In this document: positions 30,905-39,998 of the stretch, piece by piece
Layout: each line of letters begins with the position of its first letter
Position numbering within the stretch: position 1 is the stretch's first letter
Source: Flectonema sp. DT1601
Taxonomy: Eukaryota > Euglenozoa > Diplonemea > Diplonemida > Diplonemidae
DNA: 64,000 nt
NCBI GenBank assembly: GCA_964019425.1
Contig: OZ025800.1
Coordinates: 1,207,001 to 1,271,000 of the forward strand
Direction of reading: 5' to 3'
Notes under the pieces: model-generated
Told to the model about the DNA's origin: nothing
The model's database searches: none
What the model saw: only the letters and a program-made list of their open reading frames with translations
Program-made: the position numbers and the translations under genes

Positions 30905-33862
30905 ATGAGGAATGAAAGGATTCACAGAGAGGAGTGCTGTTCAAAACAAGACTTTGAGTCACTCCTGAGGACGATAGAAAAGGAAGAAGTGGGGCCTCCA
31001 AACTATTTGGAGCATAAAGAAACACTAGACGATCTGTATTTTACCAGGAAGAGTTGGTTTCGACAAGGGGGAGCTGAAAAGAGAGCATTTCTAATTTTCT
31101 ACGAGAAGTACAGTGCGAAATGGCAGAAGCCGTCAACGGGATCCAGACGGATGTTATCGGAAGAGGTTTTACACAAAAGGAGGCAGCTTGGGTTGCCGGA
31201 GAAATATAGTCCGAAATTTTGTCGAAATTTTGCCATCATACCCGAAAAGCTACCCAGAAGAAGTCTCCCGTCGCTTTCGGAAAGTGAAATTGAAGCCTTC
31301 GGAGAAGCAGTTCAACTGTTCGAATTGTTCCTTCAAAAGAAAGCACTCGCAGCTCTTCGTAAGAAGTCACTAACAACATTACAATTACCAATTCGATCTC
31401 AGGCACCTGACATATTGAAGGCCCTTGAGACCCACGACGTGATACTAATTGCTGGAGACACGGGTTCAGGGAAGTCAACACAAGTAGCACAAATACTATT
31501 GGAGTCAGAGAAGTACAACAATAGTAGAATTGTTTGTACTCAGCCGAGAAGACTGGCAGCAACATCTCTAGCGAGGAGGGTGGCAGATGAGATGATGGTA
31601 AGTGTTGGGGATAAAGTTGGGTATCAAGTTCGGTTTGATTCTGAACGTCGTGGTCGGCGAACTCAACTTCTTTTTGTAACTGAAGGAATACTATTACGAC
31701 ACATGACAAACGATAAACTCCTGGAGCAGTACGACATCATCATCGTTGATGAGGTTCACGAGCGTTCACTTACTACAGACTTTCTCCTTGGGTGTCTCAG
31801 AACTATTTTTAATCATCGTAAATTCAAGTGGATTTTAATGTCCGCCACTATCAACATCGAATCATTTCAGAGTTGGTTACCGCAGTGCGCAACCGTTCAA
31901 ATTCCGGGAAGGTTGTTCCCAATTCATACGACGCAACTATCAGAAGATGAAATCGCAAACGATGTTTCTGTCAATGATACCACTCGACTACTGAGGACTA
32001 ATCCTTTTATAAAAACTCTATTACAAATCGAGCGGGACTTTAGTGGTGAGACTGGCGACGTTTTGATATTCGTCTCGGGTGTTGCAGAAATTGATTGCTT
32101 GATAGCTGACATCAGATCCAATAATGAACTCCAAAATACTGTAACTCTCCCACTTCATGCGGGTATGCATCCAGAAGATCAAGACAAAGTCTTTAAGCCT
32201 CTTGTTGGGGGAAAGCGGAAGATAGTTGTGTCGACTAATGTTGCTGAAACTTCTGTAACTGTGGAAGGTATCCGCTGTGTTATAGACTCAGGAAAGGTTA
32301 AGACAATGACTTACGTACCTCACCTCAGAACCAGCAGCTTACAAGAGGATTGGATCAGCAAGTCGTCTGCTTCTCAACGGCAAGGTAGAGCTGGTAGAAC
32401 TGGACCTGGGAGGTGTTATCGTCTGTATTCAAAGGAAGAGTATTCTCTTTTCGATGATTTCACGAAACCTGAAATCCACCGAACCCCACTAGATAACGTG
32501 TTACTTCAAATTGTCTCACTCGGATTGTGCAACGTAAAGGAGTTTCCCTTCTTAGAACAACCTGATAAAGCAATAGTTGAAGTTTCTATTTCTAATTTAA
32601 TTCGTTTAAATTGCATCGCACTTCCGCAAGGATCCTCAACTCACAAAACAACTCCACTCGGCTCTTTAGTATCTCAATTACCAGTTGATATTGAAGTTGG
32701 TCGGATGCTTGTTGTTGCTTCAATCCTTCACCAGAATTGTAGCTTGCCTGCAGTCTTGGACAATTCCCTTACACTGGCAGCAGCTTTATCACTCAGTTCA
32801 CATGTTTTCTTGCGCGAGAAATCAGCCTCCAGCACTGTTCAGGAATACGATTCACCTCTTGGGGATCTCTTCACAGTTTTAAATATTTACAATCAGTGGC
32901 AGCGTCTGAAACGCAATCAGATCCGCAAGTGGTGCGCAGATCACTACGTCGACGAACGAAAGCTTATTGAAATGCAACGAGTGAGAAACCAGTTTAAAAA
33001 AGCACTTCAGGAAGGTATACAACCGCTGCTAAATATGAAGTCAAGGTGGGATCGAAAAAGGGCGAAACCAGAGACACCTAATATGGAAGTATTGCTTCTC
33101 GGGATTTTATCATATGGGTTGCCTCAAAATATTGCGACCCTTGCGCATGGCACTACGGGAAGTGAAGTACGACTGTGTACCTCCGAACGTGACGACGTAC
33201 AGTTTCATCCTAGTGGTGTCTTTTTTGAAAAAAACCCCTTCGCGGGATCACCAAGTAGCTGCATCGGTATACTCTACCAACGGTTGTTGGAAACCAGAAA
33301 GGCATATCTTGTGACGACCGTGAAGGTCTTCTTGCCTCCAGTTCTACTTCTAACGGCAGATGATATCGATGTTGGTCTTGATAGCGATGGTACTGACATA
33401 GCAAAGAGTATTATTGTGAATAATGAATTCTTAATTACGTTTATATCTGCGGAAGTCAAAAGAGAAGCTCTATCTCTGGCGATCTCACTTCGTCTTTCAA
33501 TAGACGATGCGGTGCTTCATGTGACCAGCAAGACTTCGTCAATTTATACCTTAAGAGACAATCTTCAAGATTGTCCTGAATTAGTTCCTGATTGGCTACG
33601 AGCTCCTTTTAATCAAAAAGATGAATGTAACAACTGTTCACAACTCTTAGATCAGCTCCTTTCACTTCCCCTTTCTTATGTGCAGACTGTAACTCGTCTT
33701 CCTCGAGATCAGATAATAAGAATGACCTTTCCTGCGTCTTTTAGGTCTTCAAATATTGACTTCAGATCTATCTCAAACTTGTCCGACTACAGACATCTCA
33801 AGTACGGTATTCAGGTTTGCCCTTTTGTTAGATACGCTGCGCTCTGTGTTGCCTCTGAATAG
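30905..33862 (+). CDS. DHX34: DHX34-like DEAH-box RNA helicase
   Basis: 985 residues. Motifs: GDTGSGKST (about 183), TQPRRLAATSLARRV, DEVHERSLTTDFLLG (about 282), SATINIESF, LLPL-like motif IV, STNVAETSVTVEGI and QRQGRAGRTGPG (about 492). The features that pick out DHX34 are the pre-helicase region (a YSPKFCRNF segment and a long helix before the RecA domain), VIDSGKVKTMTYVPH, and RKWCADHYVDERKLIEM after the ratchet domain. DHX34 acts in nonsense-mediated decay and splicing surveillance. A possible last intron begins at CAG|GTTTGCC (33816), near the C-terminus; the acceptor is unclear, so the last residues shown may be intronic. The start follows CAG at 30881-30883. Confidence 0.85.
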   Translation: MRNERIHREECCSKQDFESLLRTIEKEEVGPPNYLEHKETLDDLYFTRKSWFRQGGAEKRAFLIFYEKYSAKWQKPSTGSRRMLSEEVLHKRRQLGLPEKYSPKFCRNFAIIPEKLPRRSLPSLSESEIEAFGEAVQLFELFLQKKALAALRKKSLTTLQLPIRSQAPDILKALETHDVILIAGDTGSGKSTQVAQILLESEKYNNSRIVCTQPRRLAATSLARRVADEMMVSVGDKVGYQVRFDSERRGRRTQLLFVTEGILLRHMTNDKLLEQYDIIIVDEVHERSLTTDFLLGCLRTIFNHRKFKWILMSATINIESFQSWLPQCATVQIPGRLFPIHTTQLSEDEIANDVSVNDTTRLLRTNPFIKTLLQIERDFSGETGDVLIFVSGVAEIDCLIADIRSNNELQNTVTLPLHAGMHPEDQDKVFKPLVGGKRKIVVSTNVAETSVTVEGIRCVIDSGKVKTMTYVPHLRTSSLQEDWISKSSASQRQGRAGRTGPGRCYRLYSKEEYSLFDDFTKPEIHRTPLDNVLLQIVSLGLCNVKEFPFLEQPDKAIVEVSISNLIRLNCIALPQGSSTHKTTPLGSLVSQLPVDIEVGRMLVVASILHQNCSLPAVLDNSLTLAAALSLSSHVFLREKSASSTVQEYDSPLGDLFTVLNIYNQWQRLKRNQIRKWCADHYVDERKLIEMQRVRNQFKKALQEGIQPLLNMKSRWDRKRAKPETPNMEVLLLGILSYGLPQNIATLAHGTTGSEVRLCTSERDDVQFHPSGVFFEKNPFAGSPSSCIGILYQRLLETRKAYLVTTVKVFLPPVLLLTADDIDVGLDSDGTDIAKSIIVNNEFLITFISAEVKREALSLAISLRLSIDDAVLHVTSKTSSIYTLRDNLQDCPELVPDWLRAPFNQKDECNNCSQLLDQLLSLPLSYVQTVTRLPRDQIIRMTFPASFRSSNIDFRSISNLSDYRHLKYGIQVCPFVRYAALCVASE

Positions 33863-35033
33863 CTAAATTATACACTTGATCGAAACATATCTGGAGCTCT
33901 TCAAGGTAATAAATTAGACAGACATAAGAATGAATACTATTGTTAGCTGAGGGTGATAATCGGTAGCAGAGTTTGGCTAACTGAATCTTTCGAAAGGTGT
34001 TGACTAAGTAGCTTTCAGTAGAAGTACTTTTAATAAAGAAAGCTACGTATCGAGCCGTGGTCACGTTCCACATCCATGTTGATTTGCCTTGCAGCTTTTG
34101 ATACGATTAATGTGTTATTTTAAGTACTTGCACTGAACCATGAGGCAAATCTCATAGTTTGTTTTTTGAGCTGGTTTTAATGTTGTTTTGAGAACTTTTA
34201 TTTGTTATACCCAGTCACTCACTAGATGCCAGAGCTGGCCTGATAAGGTGCTAACCAGGTCAGGATTAAAACAGACAGATGAATTTCAAATTCTTTGGAA
34301 TCTAGTCATGATTTATTTTCCCCGTGCGACAGGATTTGTCTGCGTTCAACGAAATATAAGGGTAATCTGGATGGTTTTTTATATTTTGTCTTCTCTACTT
34401 GCACAATAGCGATTTTAGTCGCATAGATACTGCAAAGAGAAACCAACAAAAATAAGCAACTATTTGTTTTGCAACTTTTGTTTTTACACTTTCAACAAGA
34501 CTTGCTTTTCGGCATGTCTTTTGTTGTTTGTTCAGAATATTTTGTGTCCGTGTGGGTGGGGTGCGGGACTCAATGGAAAGCTGTGAGTTTTCAATTTGAG
34601 GGACGTGTTCCAAATAACTTACTTACTTGCTCACTTGTATTATGGCAAAGGCTTCCTTGGCTGTATTTCTTTTTTGCACAATTCTTAATACACCCAACAA
34701 CTCCAGCAAACAAAACACACAACACACAAACACACATACACACTTACCAAGTCACCATGGGTACAACGACCTGTACCTGAGTGACACAATGCCGGATGGA
34801 TTCCGTTGAGGGGATCGACTCCAGTATGACACTTTTTGTATCTTTCTTTTTATTTGCTCTTAAAATGCACACACTTACCCCTTTCTTATTCTTAAATCTT
34901 ATTAAAGTTACTCGATCGACTTCTTGTTGTCCGCGAGCTGTTTCTTTTGAATGCTGTTGGATAGATATTGTTACTTCACTTTCACATATACAGACTCATA
35001 GGGAGTAATTGTTTATAAGAAAGCGAATTAAAA
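33863..35033. other. Long intergenic spacer
   Basis: Contains the second copy of a dispersed repeat (34304-34373), an AC-rich simple repeat (34709-34745) and a TTTCACATATACAG acceptor-like site (ending 34993). Possible hidden 3' exon of the helicase (for example after GCCTTGCAG near 34096). No independent gene is supported. Confidence 0.5.
34304..34373 (+). repeat. Dispersed repeat copy 2
   Basis: GTCATGATTTATTTTCCCC, GTGCGACAGGATTTGTCTGCG and TTCAACGAAATATAAGGGTAATCTGGATGG match the copy at 20562-20717, with a deletion in the second copy. Same orientation. Neither has coding features. Confidence 0.6.
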
Positions 35034-36674
35034 ATGTTTAGGTGTGCTGTTCGTCGCCTAAGTACTCCCTCAACCTCTCGTAGGTGGAACTCGTTGAATG
35101 GAAATGATGAGGAGCTGGTATTAGCATCAGACCCGGATTCGATAAACAAGTACGCTTGGAAATTAGACAGGGACAAAGAAATTGTTAAAGCAACTCAATT
35201 CATTGCCTCCGAAACAAGTGTATTGGACATGGATAATGCTGCTGGAATGTTGAAAATTATTCCGGACGAAAATCCCATCTCGATTGATGAAAAAAATATT
35301 GAAAAGGGAGATACGATAACGAGCTTTGTAATTTTAAGAAAGCCGTGTGAGAAGACGCAACCTAATATTTTGATGTTAGGCGATATAGCGACGAATTACA
35401 GTAGACTACCCAGCGGCAAGGATGATAATTTAGTTGTTGCTATTCGAAGTTCAGATGGTGGAGTAAATGTTGGTTACGGATTTTGGCAAAAGCGACTAAA
35501 AAAGTGTTTTGTTTTCTTATGGGTACGTGGTGCTCGATCACGCAACACAAAAGAAGAAATGAAAACACAAAGATACCTGACTGTGGGGAGGCAGTTTTGG
35601 TTCAGCCGCTTTTACAGGGCCTTAGAATTCAGACAGTCATTCATTGATTTCGAGCGAACTGATTGTTTTAGATTAATTGATGGTGACGTTGACGGCTGTC
35701 CCGCATTAACAGTAGATTTATTACGTACCTCAGCTCATATTGTTATTAATGATCAGATAGCTGTTTCGTACCTTCCATATTTAATTGAATACATGCAGAC
35801 CAGGACACCTTGTACATCTATTTATTGCAATGCATCGGCTAAAAAAATTACTATCCCAAAGCAATATTCGGGATATATTGGAGTGAATGAGGGCTTGCGT
35901 ACTCAGAAGGTTACTGAAAATGGGTTGCTATTTAATTTTATCCTGCGAAACGTAAAACACAACATCAACCCAGGATATCGATCCTGGAGGGAGGCAATTG
36001 AAGAATTCAGTTCTGGTCGAGATTGTGTGATCCTCAATGACGATAGTGGATCATCGCCTTGCTATGCCTTACGAGGTGGGGCAAATAAAGTTTTGATTGT
36101 TAATAATGATAATGTTTCAAGGAAGTTGTCGGAGGATAATATTAATTTAAACTTTCACAGAGAAGAAGTTCGTGCTAATCACTTAAAAGCTAATCAAGGT
36201 TTCGCATACCACTTCCCAAATATCGAAAGACAGCATGCCTACGCTTTTGGTACTCCTAGAACTTTCTTTCAGAGATTAGATGGAGAGCCTTTCGACTACT
36301 TTGCATTCAGCATCCCCGTCAGTTCTTCATCGCTAATACACACAGCAGTATCAATTGTTGTCAAAGCATTACGATTAGTGAGAGTAAATCCTGACCTCGG
36401 AAATACTGGTATCGTTCTTGTGAGGGGGGTATGTAGTTTTCTATTACTGTATAAAGAGAAAGGGAAATAAGCAACAACAAATAACAACCAACAACACCAC
36501 CAGTTTTACGACCCATTTGAGCTGAGACACATCGTTTCTGTTGCAGCCGCATCCGTGACGAGGGATGTGAGAATATTAAAACTTATTACTCCTCACGCGG
36601 ATGTTGAGAAGTCATTGCGAACGAAGGCCCGTCCAATATTTTGTGGGGTGGTGCTGGCTGTTAAAAACCATTAA
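35034..36674 (+). CDS. Mitochondrial RlmI-like methyltransferase homologue
   Basis: Exons 35034-36428 and 36504-36674 (donor GGG|GTATGT, acceptor CACCAG) give 521 residues. The N-terminus MFRCAVRRLSTPSTSRRW is a good mitochondrial targeting signal. Residues 205-235 contain FRLIDGDVDGCPALTVDL, the linker seen in RlmI-type 23S rRNA m5C methyltransferases between the PUA and Rossmann domains. The sequence ENGLLFNFIL, then NPGYRSWREA, corresponds to the usual region before the SAM-binding core. The core is divergent, without clear catalytic NPP and Cys motifs, so it could be a structural ribosome component. Exon 2 adds FELRHIVSVAAASVTRDV and continues in the style of the family C-terminus. The start follows ATACAG at 34988-34993. 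Confidence 0.7.
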
Positions 36675-37150
36675 TTACAGTAAGTAGACGATATTGATAT
36701 TATAACCAATAGGTGGGTGACTCCTGTCACTCTCTTAGTACAATAACACTTGACGACTGTTATAGGAATCTCAAGCATGTTGTCGCACTGCTAACACTTA
36801 ATAGAAATTTCAATTAATGTTATTTTAAATTTCAATCATAACTATCAATTCGACAAATCAAACTCCCTTTTGGGCAATTCTTTGTTTGCTGAAGGGGTAG
36901 ACAACGTGGTATTTAAAGCTTTTGTGGAAAAGAAACGAAAAAAAAAAAAATCGGCAAACTTCACTTTTTTACTTACTCACACTTTTATTTTGTTGCGCAA
37001 CAGGTAGAAAATCCTAATAAAAGAAGAGGCTAGTTACGCTGCCACAATTCTCTTTCTACCGAACAATGGGTTTGTAGGTACAAAAAATATTTGTTTTAAA
37101 CTTTTTGGAATATATGCCACCTGATCTTCACAGTAACGAATAATAACAAG
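36675..37150. other. Intergenic
   Basis: AT-rich, with an A-tract at 36940-36950. CTTCACAG ends at 37133, before a small ORF. No other gene seen. Confidence 0.45.
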
Positions 37151-37318
37151 ATGCCTCTGTTGGATCTCACTGTGGGAAGTGATGGAACGATTTCGTACGG
37201 TAATCCCGGAGCATCAAAGTCAGCAGATAAAAAGAAAAACATCAGCAGCAGTAATATCGATAAGAATGGCATGACACCCATCCCTTCAATGTACTCGATG
37301 GATATGAATTTGGATTAA
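37151..37318 (+). CDS. Small ORF, 55 residues
   Basis: ATG at 37151, 17 bases after an acceptor-like CTTCACAG, matching the pattern of the other genes here. The product is polar, begins MPLLDLTVGSDGTISYGNPG, and has a Lys/Ser/Asn-rich middle and a Met-rich end. It could be a small protein, or the first exon of a gene continuing downstream: ORF 37324-37524 has a plausible stretch GPKDGGHLEANSLLQSIL. Function unknown. Confidence 0.35.
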   Translation: MPLLDLTVGSDGTISYGNPGASKSADKKKNISSSNIDKNGMTPIPSMYSMDMNLD

Positions 37319-37727
37319 TAATATTGATTTCTGTTAATTGGAAAAGGATCGCTAGGGTAAGTACGGTTGTTGGCCCGAAAGATGGGGGGCACTTGGAGGC
37401 AAACTCGCTTTTGCAGTCCATTTTGTTAATGCATATTAACAAATACTTTGGCAATCCGGAGGTGAGGATGATCATTAACCTGCTTCGTTTTACACTTCTT
37501 CAAACTTACACTTTTTTTCGTTGAGGTTATATTTTTGAAATTTGATTGTTTTCAGTGTTGTTTTCCTTATTATATTCACAGTAGGGTTCTTATCAGTTGA
37601 GAGTTTGAAATGGTGTGTAGTCGGCTCGTTAAACATTATTGTGACAACTACGAAAGGAATAGTCTGACGATTGCTATCTGAAGTGTTTATGTTTCTTATT
37701 TCACAACCTAACAGCCAGCCAGTATTA
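37319..37727. other. Intergenic, possible undetected exon
   Basis: Contains a short, protein-like open frame at about 37360-37460 flanked by GTAAGT and GTGAGG, but I cannot build a gene from it. It ends with CACAACCTAACAG before the P450 start. Confidence 0.35.
37712..37714 (+). promoter_or_regulatory. Acceptor-like site that fixes the P450 start
   Basis: CAG at 37712-37714 lies between an upstream in-frame ATG (37689) and the ATG at 37728. If the message is trans-spliced here, only 37728 remains. The protein from 37728 starts directly before its membrane anchor, as expected for a microsomal P450. Confidence 0.45.
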
Positions 37728-39191
37728 ATGTCTTCGTTAGCCATCTACTTGGGAGCTCCAGCAGTGTTGCTTCTTGTGATGGTTGTGTTCTTCCATTTGA
37801 GGGAGGAGAAGAAGAGATCGTTAACAAAAGACCTTCCCAGCCCTGGAAATCATCTTCCGATACTTGGATTGGCACCAATGCTGATTAGACTTGCTCATGA
37901 AGGAGAAGTTTTCGAATGGCTTCACAAGCAGTGCAAATTATTTAATTACAAAACCTGGGTCTACTACTCCCCAGAGAGTACAGAGTTTATGTTATCAGAT
38001 CCGAGGGATGTTAAATATTGTTTTGCTACAAACTTTCTAAATTACGAACACACCTTGAGGCGACCGAAATTTGAAGTTATAACCGGGAAGGGGATATTCA
38101 CAGCTGATGGTGAACAGTGGAAGGAACATCGAAGACTTGCAGTGTCAATGTTTACCAGTTCAAGGTTGGATGCGATGCAATATGTTTTCGAAGCTCGTTC
38201 TAAAACCGTTACAACTCTACTGGCAGCTTCAAAGCAGAAGTTCATAGATATTCAATCTCTAATGTACAGCTATACCTTTGACAGTATTTGTGAAATCGCA
38301 CTTGGTGTTTCTTCAGATAGCATGGGTGGTGATGAACGCAGCCTTCAGTTTCAAGCTGCTTTTGACTCATGCCAAAGAATTGCTGCGAGGAGATTTATCA
38401 AAGCTTTCTGGCACATTGAAGAACTACTAGCTAAGATTGGTATTGGAAACGGTGAAGAAACGGAACTACGTCGCGATATTAAACTCGTAAATCAATTTAT
38501 TTATAATATAATCTCAAGTAGGACTCAAGAACAGTGGGATAACGGTAAGGACATTCTGTGTGTTTATAAACATCAGAAACCGGAAGTTGAAGAATCTGAG
38601 CTTCGAGATGTCGCACTGAACTTTATAATCGCAGGCCGGGATACGACTGCTGCTGCTGCCACTTGGATGTTATTGGAACTCTCAAAGTCTACCGAGGCAT
38701 TGGAAAGGGTTCGCGAAGAAATAAAAACTGAAAGCAGTGTATCAAACATGCACTATCTTCAGGCAGTCTTTTTAGAAACACTTCGTCTTCAGCCATCAGT
38801 TCCAATGGATGGAAAAACGTCCATCAATGATGACACTCTCCCGTCTGGTGTATTTGTACCTGCTGGTTCAAACGTAAATTTCCATCCTTGGTCATTTACT
38901 AAAAATCCAAATATCTTTGAGGACCCAGAATCATTTAAACCAGAGAGGTGGATTCTCCCAGACGGACATTGTAAAAACCCTGATCAGTATAGCTTTCCTC
39001 AGTTTAATATGGGACCCAGAATATGCCTTGGAAGAATCATGGCAGCGAATGAAGCAAAAACTATCATTTCAGAAATTGTGTCAAATTTTGACTTCTCTCT
39101 CGAGACTGGGTACGAAAGAAAATTTCATCACAGCGCTGTCATTCAGTCAAAGAATGGATTAATGTTGTCTTTTACCCCTAGAGCAGCGTAA
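37728..39191 (+). CDS. Cytochrome P450 monooxygenase
   Basis: 487 residues from the chosen start. The N-terminal hydrophobic anchor (residues 4-22) is followed by a basic patch and the Pro-rich hinge LPSPGNHLPILG. Later motifs: I-helix AGRDTTAAAATW (about 301), ExxR in FLETLRLQPSVP (about 350), FKPERWI (about 402) and the haem loop FNMGPRICLG with the ligand Cys near 433. Motifs and length resemble the CYP86/CYP704/CYP4 fatty-acid hydroxylase group, which hydroxylate the omega end of fatty acids; the substrate cannot be read from sequence. It needs NADPH-P450 reductase at the ER membrane. All key residues are present. Confidence 0.93.
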   Translation: MSSLAIYLGAPAVLLLVMVVFFHLREEKKRSLTKDLPSPGNHLPILGLAPMLIRLAHEGEVFEWLHKQCKLFNYKTWVYYSPESTEFMLSDPRDVKYCFATNFLNYEHTLRRPKFEVITGKGIFTADGEQWKEHRRLAVSMFTSSRLDAMQYVFEARSKTVTTLLAASKQKFIDIQSLMYSYTFDSICEIALGVSSDSMGGDERSLQFQAAFDSCQRIAARRFIKAFWHIEELLAKIGIGNGEETELRRDIKLVNQFIYNIISSRTQEQWDNGKDILCVYKHQKPEVEESELRDVALNFIIAGRDTTAAAATWMLLELSKSTEALERVREEIKTESSVSNMHYLQAVFLETLRLQPSVPMDGKTSINDDTLPSGVFVPAGSNVNFHPWSFTKNPNIFEDPESFKPERWILPDGHCKNPDQYSFPQFNMGPRICLGRIMAANEAKTIISEIVSNFDFSLETGYERKFHHSAVIQSKNGLMLSFTPRAA

Positions 39192-39998
39192 TCCTCTCTT
39201 ATTACGATTATTATTATTTTTTTTGTTGAAGCGTTATTTCCGATGTGTGTCCGACTTGTTTCCTTTTTTATTTTTACATTACCAGAATTAATAGTAAATT
39301 CCAATCAATCGTACTTTGTGTATTGAAAATGTGTGTCTACACAGTAGTTTAAGTGTGATGCTTCTCAATGGGAAATTATTTATTTCATTCTTTTTGATGT
39401 TTTTATTTTTAGTTTCCTCTCATCTTTTTTCGATATACTTGTAGAAAAACTTATGCTACTTGTTAACAATATTAGTTGATTTCATGATTACTTTCGCAGT
39501 CTAAACAATTTGAAAAGTTTTGTGACAAGCGATTACTTCACTCGACTGAAATTCGCTTTTTTCTATTAAAGAAGACATCTTGTTTTTGAGGCGTAGTCAT
39601 TCTCTTAATTTTTGTTTTCAAAGAGCAACCATCCAAGTGATGTATCTGTTTCATTGTATTAACAACAATGACAAGCATAAAACTAAAATATCCTCACTTT
39701 CCCTTTTTTGATAATTTGCAGCAATTTACACATCGTCGTATAACTTGTTTAATTGTACTTTTCTACAAAGCTTCTTAATCAATATTTCACCATAATCAAA
39801 TTACTTTAATGGAAGCATATGAACACTTGGGGTGTGCAGTGGGTGAAGAACCTTCCTCAACAAGCAGACCTGTCAACTTGTATTCAACTCTTTTAGTACA
39901 ATACCTTCGTATTGTAATATTACAAAAAAATAACAAAAAACATTTTTAATATTCAGATTTAACAAATAATATTGTGAAGGAGAGTCTTCACTATAAAT
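39192..39998. other. Intergenic
   Basis: T-rich 0.8 kb with no gene. AATATTCAG ends at 39956, 42 bases before the next start. Confidence 0.5.

Noticed and set aside
34469-34809. Overlapping frames of 103 and 60 codons
   Set aside because: They run through an AC-rich simple repeat and have no protein-like features.
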